NCBI GenBank assembly: GCA_018398805.1
Contig: JAGFBZ010002554.1
Span: 1-64,000, forward strand
Source of the DNA: Hirundichthys speculiger
Taxonomy: Eukaryota; Chordata; Actinopteri; Beloniformes; Exocoetidae
DNA length: 64,000 nt
Reading direction: 5' to 3'
The notes beneath the pieces are model-generated. The model saw nothing but the letters and a program-made list of their open reading frames with translations, had not been told where the DNA came from and ran no database searches. Positions 11,001 through 20,000 of this stretch are shown here, one piece after another. The number at the start of each line of letters is the position of its first letter. Within the stretch, counting starts at the first letter, position 1. The position numbers and the translations under genes are program-made.

Positions 11001-14000
11001 TGTCTTGGAAAAACCATTTTTAGATGAGCGTTTGATATCTGCTGATGGTTCTGCCCAACTCTCAGTACTAACGTTCATGACAGCGGTTCTGGATCAGAGA
11101 CAACACTCTGGACTTCTGCTGATGGTTCTCCCCAACTCTCAGTACTAATGTTCATGACAGCGGTTCTGGATCAGAGACGATACTCTGGACTTCTGCTGAT
11201 GGTTCTCTCCAACTCTCAGTACTAACGTTCATGACAGTGGTTCTGGATCAGAGACGATACTCTGGACTTCTACTGATGGTTCTCCCAACTCTCAGTACCA
11301 ACGTTCATGACAGCGGTTCTGGATCAGAGACGATACTCTGGACTTCTACTGATGGTTCTCCCAACTCTCAGTACCAACGTTCATGACAGTGGTTCTGGAT
11401 CAGAGACGATACTCTGGACTTCTACTGATGGTTCTCCCAACTCTCAGTACTAACGTTCATGACAGTGGTTCTGGATCAGAGACGATACTCTGGACTTCTG
11501 CTGATGGTTTTCACCAACTCTCAGTACTAACGATCATGACAGCGGTTCTGGATCAGAGACGACACTCTGGACTTCTGATGCTGTAAAGGACTTTTTCTTC
11601 ACCAAGAAAAGGATCTTTCATGTATCAGGTTTTTTTTCTTTTGTTATTTTTTATATTTTGTGGCCAGTTTCCTTGAAAGTTGTCCAACAGGAAATGGAGA
11701 CAGACTTTGAAATATCATAAGCTGAAATTAGTTTCTTTTTTTCTTAGATTCAAAAACACTGACTGTGATCATTATGGGATGTTTCTTTGTGTCTCTCCTG
11801 TAGAAAAGGAGCCAAGAAACAGGCTCAAACAGGAGAAGAAGCTCTAAACTCCTCTGACCTGTTTAGGTTGTGGCTGCTCACCTGATGACAGGTGATCTAA
11901 ATGGGCGGAGTCTGCTGGCGTCTAGGAGGTGAAGCTGCTCTTCAGCGCTCCAAATGTCACACGTCTGATTGATTTACCTCTGCTTAGTTTTATTTCGCAG
12001 ACGTGAGCAAAACCACAATATTTAAAATCTACTTTTTTTTCTTTCTTGGTTTTCACCACAGGATGTTGCACATCTGGATGTGAAATTAGAAATTATGCAT
12101 CAAAGATAAAGCCGGAGGGAAGAAAATATAGAGCAGATGTTGTTCAGAGTTCACCTGTGTCTTTGTCTTACCTGGGCACCGTACGGCCCAGGTACCTTTC
12201 AGATGCTACACTGAGCTGGACTGAACTGGACTCTGCTGAGCTCGTTTTCTGTGTGAGGAGCCTTGAGATGACTTTCACTGTTAACTGCTGTTATACAAGT
12301 GAATTAAATTAAACTGGCACGATGTCATTTTAAACAATGCATTCAGTATGTTTCCATGAAGTTATCAAAAATCCAATTATTGGATTAGACCATCTGAATT
12401 AGGGCTCCTTCTATTCACTGCACGGTTTCTGAGGTCGTATAAGATTATGACGTTTCACACTGGACAATTTGCATTTGTTTAATCTTGGGTAAGAAGTCTA
12501 AAGTGGTTTGTGGCGACTGCGTGACGAGGATCCCAGTTTGATAGACGTCTACGACTGATGCAGAGATACGGATGAAGATCGGAGAGTGTCATCAGTCTAC
12601 AGGTGCAAATAAACCGCTCTGTTGTAGCGTTGACGTTAGCCAAAAATGCTTTTAAAAAGAAGTAGCGAAAGAGAAGAATCTGGTCCCGTCAGGGTTGGGA
12701 GAAGAGGCCAACTCTTTCTGTGGAATGGAGCCAGGATGCTTTAATCAATGCTAATTAATTGGCTCGTAAGTAGACGGAGTTTCTGACCCGGTCAGACAGT
12801 TACAGTCATGGAAAAAATTATTAGAGCACCATTTCTTCTTCACTTTCTTGTTCATTTTAATACCTGGTACCACTAAACGTCATCATGTGACTAAAACAGA
12901 CAGAAAAGAAAACACTGAATTCATAAAAGCAGTGTTTTTGGCAGTACAACGCCATAGCTATTGATGTAAAAACTTAAGTGATTTAGGTTATAATCAAGAA
13001 AACCATGGAAAATGGTAAGATATCAGCTCTTAAATAAAACTCTTATGAGCAATCTTTGTGGTTATCGTTATGTTTGTCCAAACAAATGTACCTTTAGTTG
13101 TACCAGGCATTAAAATGAACAAGAAACTGAAGAAAACAATCATTTTTTCCATGACTGTATATCAGGTCGTCTTTGGTCTGGAGACCAGTGTGACTGCTGA
13201 AACTGGACCAGACTGAGCCTCTCATAGCTGGACCAGAACTCTGAGATCCTGCAGCTGGGAAAGCCACTGGGAACCACTGGGAGGGAACCACTGGGAGGGA
13301 CCCACTGGGAGCCACTGGGAGCCACTGGGAGCCACTGGGAAGAACTTGGGAGCCATGGGAGAAGTTGGGACCAGTTTGCAGCTCTGAAATGACTCCTGGC
13401 TCCTCCATTTGAGTTTGGAGCGTCTGTTTCAGCCAGTTAGAGTCGGTTTAATCTGACTGTCTGCCTGTCGTTACATTGTTACATCTGATGACACGGAAAA
13501 CTGCGGTCTAAGTGACGGAAGATTGTGGCTTTAGATCAACTTTCTTTTTTTTTCCTTTCTTTTTTGTGTGTCTGCATTTACATTCATGGTTAGAGCCATC
13601 ATCTAGTTAAATCTAGTGTTTATCTGCAGTTTAATCTTATATCAGACGTTTTTTTGTGGGAGTGTGAAGAGTGAACGTGTCCTTCAGTCCTCTCTGGCAG
13701 TTAATTCACATTTTTATTAACATCTTAAATCCCGATTCTGTCAGAGAGGACTAAAAAAACACCAGCAGTGAGACATTTAAAGACAAGACAATTAAAGAGA
13801 GACGACAGTGAGGATGAGGGCGGCAACAAATGAGGAGGAGCAGCCCAATCCGGAGGGCCAGGACCCACAACTGCACCCCAAATCCCCCCCCCCAGGGCAG
13901 GGGAGGACAAAAAAAAAAAAAAGGCCAATATGGCCAGCCCAGGAGGATGTTTCCATTTAGATCAAGTTTCAACAGAATTATAGTCTGAAGTCTCTGAATT

Positions 14001-17000
14001 ATGACTCATCCAACTTCAGCGTAGCTTTACTTCACACTAAATGAAACCGTGGTAGTTTTGTTTCTGTACATTGATTTAAATATTTTTTTTAAATCCATCT
14101 GTATGTAAATATGTTTTGCTCCAAAACATTGCATCTTTTTGTGCGTCAAAATGGAGGTAAAATATTCAGCCGTGCTCGTGTGGACGTGCACCATGCTTGT
14201 GTGGACGTGCACCGTGCTCGTGTGGACGTGCACCGTGCTTGTGTGGGAGTGCACCGTGCTTGTGCGTGGCTTCTCAGAAGTCTGTGGTGAAACAAAACAC
14301 ATCCTGACAAGACGTGAGCGTAAGCAAGTTGAAGACAAATCACCAGCAAATTTGAAATAATAATGTAATTATAAACCTAAAAAGATTTCCTTAAAATTAA
14401 ATATGTTGCAGTTAATTCCAGGAAACCAGACGTGCACGATGTACGCTCTGAATGTTGGTGTTTTATGTTTTCAAATGTACATACACGGTTTCTTCATGCC
14501 ATGTTTCCTGTTGGTATTTGATGTTAAAGCAACACAAAGGACTTTTCCATGTTAAAATATCAGATTCAGTTTTATTTTTTTTTAACTTTTTATCAGTACA
14601 GAAAACAGGGCTGATACATAGTTATGAAGACATTTACAAACTAGTCTAATATTAATTATAAATGTTCTAATGCAAGAAGGTTGTGTTTTCTCAGGATGCT
14701 ACAGTGGTGCCATCTCATGGGTTTTTGATCCATAATTTTTATTGCTTGCTTATATATTGTTACTACGGGTTTCAGAGTGACTTGTGATCATGACGTGATA
14801 CAGTTTGACAAACGGGAGAGAATCATAGCGTTGCATGTAGAGCTGTGCAGCTTTGCATGACAACTCTCTTTAGATAAAACGAGAAACAACTTGAGGTTTG
14901 GTTTAACCTTCTTGCAGATATACTGTACTTGTTTATCAAATTTTAAGTTCTTATCTAATATAATCCCCAAGTATTTGACCTCATTCACCTCAGTAATTAT
15001 TTCATTTTTAATCTTCACCTCAAACAAGTCATACACAGGCTTATTGCGGATAGAAATGCACATAGAAGCAGTTTTCTTAACATTCGGGGTTAAATGAGAC
15101 GACTAAAGCCGATTAGTGACTTTCTTAAGTGCTTGTGTCAGGTGTTCAGCTGCTTTGCTAGCTGTTTTAGCGGATACATAGATGACGGTATCATCAGCGT
15201 ACATTTGGCAGCTGACACCTGGACAACTTAATGGTCGATAATGTACATAGTGAACAACAGTGGTCCAGGTATGGATCCCTGTGGTACGCCCATGTTGTTG
15301 GTGGAGAAGTTGGGATTTTTCCCCATTTATCCTGCGTCATAATAAAAAATGTAAAGCACCGTGAGCAGTAAGAGCTAGATGCTGTTACAGAGGCCAACAA
15401 GAGACTCCAGAAAGTAACGAATGTTTGAGGAATTCGACTCTTCTTTGTTGTAATTCTGGCCCTCTCTTTCTAATCCAAAGATCCTGCAGCTCAATGTGAC
15501 GTCTACGGGGAAACAGGCAAATCAGTCACTTTGACGCTGGAAACACCTGGGACACCTTCATTGCTGGAGTGGTTTAAAGGGCAGAACGTCATCTTTCGTA
15601 AATCAAGAGGCTCCATAGTCATGGGGACAGAGAACGACATTGATGATAAAGGATCCCTCATCCTGACAGCACTGAAGAAGGAGAATGAAGGATTTTACAA
15701 ACCTGGGGGTTTTGGAGAGGATGGGAAAAAAATAGTCTTGAAGGGGATGCATTTATGCGTATTGGGTAAGTGACCACAGATGGTGATATTTTTTTCTCCG
15801 TCTGTGAATAAGAATATGTGAAACATGTTCAGTGTGATTTCACTCTCTCTGTCATGATATTAACAACTCCTTTTTTAAAAAAACTGTGTAATTCTGTTCT
15901 CCTTAAATCTTCTCAGACCGAGTGAAGAAGCCTGGTTTAACGAAGACGTGTCTGAGTTCAGACAGGGTTCAGTTTACCTGCAAGCCTGATCCGGTGAGGA
16001 CAACAGCTGAACTTTTCACTTTTACAAAGCTGTTTGGGATTGTTTGGAGAACTGTGGGGCATTTTCAGAGGACTCAAGTTTACGTCATAATTTTTATTCC
16101 AAAGTTTAAACAAGCTGGAATCTGAGGTGTCAAACAACCTTTGATACGTATTGGACCTAATTTAGACTGTTGGTGGTATTTGGAGCTCTGTTAAGGTGCT
16201 GGCAACCATGCTGTTGTCCAAACATGGCCTGATACGGAGCCCCGTTTGTGTCATAATTCAATGAATAAATGAGTCTATTATTATGAAATACAGGCGTTTA
16301 TTATTATGAAATATTTTCCATTATTATGATAAGGTTTCGTTTTTCATAAGAATGAGCTTTTACATAATAATGGCTTTGTTTTTCATAAGAATGATTTGTG
16401 TGTCAATCACAGCAGAGAGGGCGGAGCCATTTATGTGATTGGCTGCTCTTTCATTCAGGCATAAGCAACAGAACAGTGAATATCGATAGTGGGCGAGAGG
16501 TGCAGTTATACTCCAGGCCAGTAGGTGGCAGAATGCACCTCAGTTTACGGTTAAAAGTTGACATCGACTGAGAAACGTCAAGGTTTCCCGTAGCTCAGTC
16601 CAAGCTGCCATAGCTACAATCGGACTAGGAGCGCACCTTGATGATGCCACGGCCCGCTGCTAACGGGACCTCACGGCCAAAACTAGTCGATGTCAGAGCG
16701 TAGACTGGAGAAGGATCAGCCAATGAGCGTGCAGGCCAACCACTGGTCCCGCCCACTGGCAAAATGTCATTATTATGTAAAAACTCATTCTTAGATAAAA
16801 AAGACATTCTGAAATAAACTATTATGCATTAAACTAAGATTAAATAATAATAAAAATATATTTCATAATAATTACATTTTTTTCATAATAATGGGAAATA
16901 TTTCATAATAAAATAAACATGTATTTCATAATAATGGATACGTATTTCATAATAATAAACGCCTGTATTTCATAATAATAGACTCATTTATTCACTGAAT

Positions 17001-20000
17001 TATGACCCAAACGGGGCTCCATAGCCAGACATCTGATTTGATGTGACATGGGTTATTATCATTGTTCTGAGGCCCAAAGACATCCAGACTCTGGTCCTGG
17101 ATGGTGGACATGGGTTCAGCCCGTCACACTCACCCTCAGTCAGCGCCATCGTTAAAGAGTAAATCATTAAAGAGCCAAATATTCGTTGCCATCTGGGACG
17201 TGTTTGGAGTCGGTGCATCCATCTAGTCTGTCAGATCACGAGATGTTTTCTGCTCTGCTTGAATCTCTGCACGGTGCAGCCTCGAACATCTAATCAGTCG
17301 TTGTTTTTCTTTCCCCATAGAAAGACAAGATTAATACGTTTGGCTGGATAAAGAACGGTGCTCAGGTGCTCACATTCAAAGGAAACTCTCTAGTTGAAAA
17401 GGCCAAAGATGTTGAAAAAGACAGTTTCTCCTGCAAAGTTTCGAACCAGGTCTCCTCAGAGACCAGCGACCCGTTGACACAAACCTGCTTCAAAGCTGGT
17501 GAGTTGTTATGCGCTTCTTTTATAGAAATGTGAATAAAAGGGTGACGTCCAGTAATTACTTTTACCAAACCAACGATGCAAAACATGCATTTGGAGTCGA
17601 GTTACTGAGGATTTTAACTGGTATTTGCAGGTTCTTTATTTATTTAAATCTGTCTTTCAATAAACCACGTTTCTTCTTCTTTTGTTTCCTTTTTAAGCAC
17701 CTGCTTTCCCTGAAGAACTCTTCGGTATCAGCATCTGGATTTTTGTTGGAGGCGGAGGAGGTTTGATTTCACATTTGCTCTTTCTTTAAAATACACTGAA
17801 ATTAATTAAAGGTGGGGTAGGTGTTCTTTTTTTGCAGCACTTTTTACAATATTGCCTGAAAACCTTTTCACATTTCCATTGCACCCACTGAAATAAAATG
17901 TTTGCAAAAAAAACGAAACGTTTTGGTCCAGTCTAGAGGGTATAATCAGAGAAAAACTGACCAATCAAAATAGTGATGATCAATACTTTCATTGGCTGCC
18001 TAATACGTCCATCAAATATCAATGCACTCCCACCCACCCCTCCCTCCCTGCGGTTCATGTAGTCGTGAATCGTGTGAAGGCGTGGTTTCGAGGGGTGAGC
18101 TGAAGAGGAGGAGGCGGAGCCTTTGGGAGGAGGGAGGGAGTGTATATTTTCAAAATCTCACTTGAGTTGGATTGCTGGAACCATTTTTTTCAAAGAACAC
18201 CTACCCCACCTTTAATAACACATAAAATTGTTGGTTTCTGCAAATCTTATGTGACGTCATCATCATCTTCAGGTATCGTTCTGGTGCTGATTATAATCGT
18301 CATTTTGTGCTGCGTCCGGACCAGACGGAAAAAGAAAATGCGACTGCAAGGTTTGTCACAGTCAAACACAGTTTCTGTTAGTCCAACATGTCCTTTTCAT
18401 GCAACCATCAAGGAGCCTGTGGAGCACCCCAAGGCTCAGCGTTGGGCCCGTTTTACTTTTATTATTCATATGTTCATTATTTAGAAACTTAAATTTGGAA
18501 GCCATTGTTTCCTCCAACATCTAACAGTCAGAAAACAGGTTAAGGGCAAACAGCTGGAAAAGGAAAGTTCCAGAGTCGACACAGCCTGAAGTTAAATGGT
18601 GTAAACGTCTGTTTTTGAATCGAAGTAGTTTTGAATGAGAACAGAGTGCACGTTTGCAGCACAGTGGTCATTAATGAAACGTTCCTGCTCCACTGATCAC
18701 CAGTTTAGTCTTGTGTTGCCACAGTCTGGTTGGTGGTCTGCCGACATCACATGCTTTCTGATTGGCTACATGGCTACGACATGGCAGCGACACCTGCTTC
18801 TGTTGGTATCGCTGCTAGAAATCAAAATGGATTCCAGGGGAACCAAATGAATTCTTTATGTCCAAGCGGAAAAGAATTAGCCTGGCTGGCCAGAGTACTG
18901 TGAACCAACCCTCGGTTAAAAAAATGTTGATACAATGAAGGTATTGATAATAAGGCTGAGCCCATATCAAGGCCTTGTGATCTCAGCTGATGTCTAATGC
19001 ATACTTCCAGACGTATTTTAAGTAAACTGAATTCTCCACAGGGTCTTCGTCACGCTACATATCCGCTGCTCTTATTTTATAGTTATTTTATATATCGTAT
19101 AGTGATTATTTAATTTGCTGAACAGATGCGGAGGAGTTCCGGCTGAACCTGAGCGCCAGTGATCAACATCATCACTGTCACAACCAACAACAGCATCCTC
19201 CTCACAACGGCAGCTACGATCATCCCGCTCATAACCGCCAACATCAACATCAACATCAGCATCAGCACCAGGCGGCTGGGCACACGGGCCCGCGACAGAA
19301 CCGCCCCCGAAACCAGCGCCCGCGAGCTCCCGAGCCCCCCGAAGAGCACCCGAACCCAATCCCCAGACGAGGTCAACAGGTAGGACGCTGTGGTGGATCT
19401 GCCCTCTGTGGGCACGTTGGCAACGGTGCCACGCTGGCGGCAGATTTTTGTAATTCTGCTCTGGTTTGTTATGATGTTTAGAGAATTTCTTTTGCTTGTT
19501 TTGGTGTATTTTACATCTTCTTCAATAACGATGAGACTGGGAATGTTGCTTATATGCCAGTTGTTAATAACTACCCGGCCAAAGAAAAGCTCATACACTC
19601 CAATATTTCGTTGGACCACCTTTAGCTTTGATTACGGCACGCTTTCACTGTGGCATTGTAAGCTTCTGCATCGTCACCAGATTTATTTCCATCCAGTGTT
19701 GCAATAATTTTTCACCAAGATCTCTCATTGATGATGGTAGAGTCTGACCTTCTCCAGAACATCCCAAAGATCCTCAATCCATGTGTAAAAATGATGTCTC
19801 CTGCTCCCTGAACCAGTCTTTGAGCCCCATGAATCCTAGCGTTGCCATCTTGGAACATGGTCGTGCCATCAGGGAAGAATAAATCCATAGATGGAATAAC
19901 CTGGTCATTCAGTATATCCAGGTAGTCAGCTGATCTCATTCTTTGAGCTCATACTGTTGCTGAACCTGGACCAGACCAACTGCAGCCACCCCAGATCAGA

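Larger units (their letters stand above)
13158..14569. other. Intron sequence with two small arrays
   Basis: Contains a short array of about 12-bp GGAGCCACTGGGA-like units at 13262-13345 and five 21-bp units of GTGGACGTGCACCGTGCTCGT type at 14170-14265, plus poly-C and poly-A runs near 13880-13920. No exon was recognised. Confidence 0.7.

Noticed and set aside
15917..16125. Reading the cd2 C2 exon through to a stop at 16123 as a separate short gene
   Set aside because: The frame crosses a good donor at 15994, and the following exon at 17321 completes the four-cysteine C2 domain in frame.
16570..16620. tRNA-like GTAGCTCAGT string
   Set aside because: The rest of the cloverleaf (T-arm, anticodon stem, A/B box spacing) is absent, and it sits inside a MITE.
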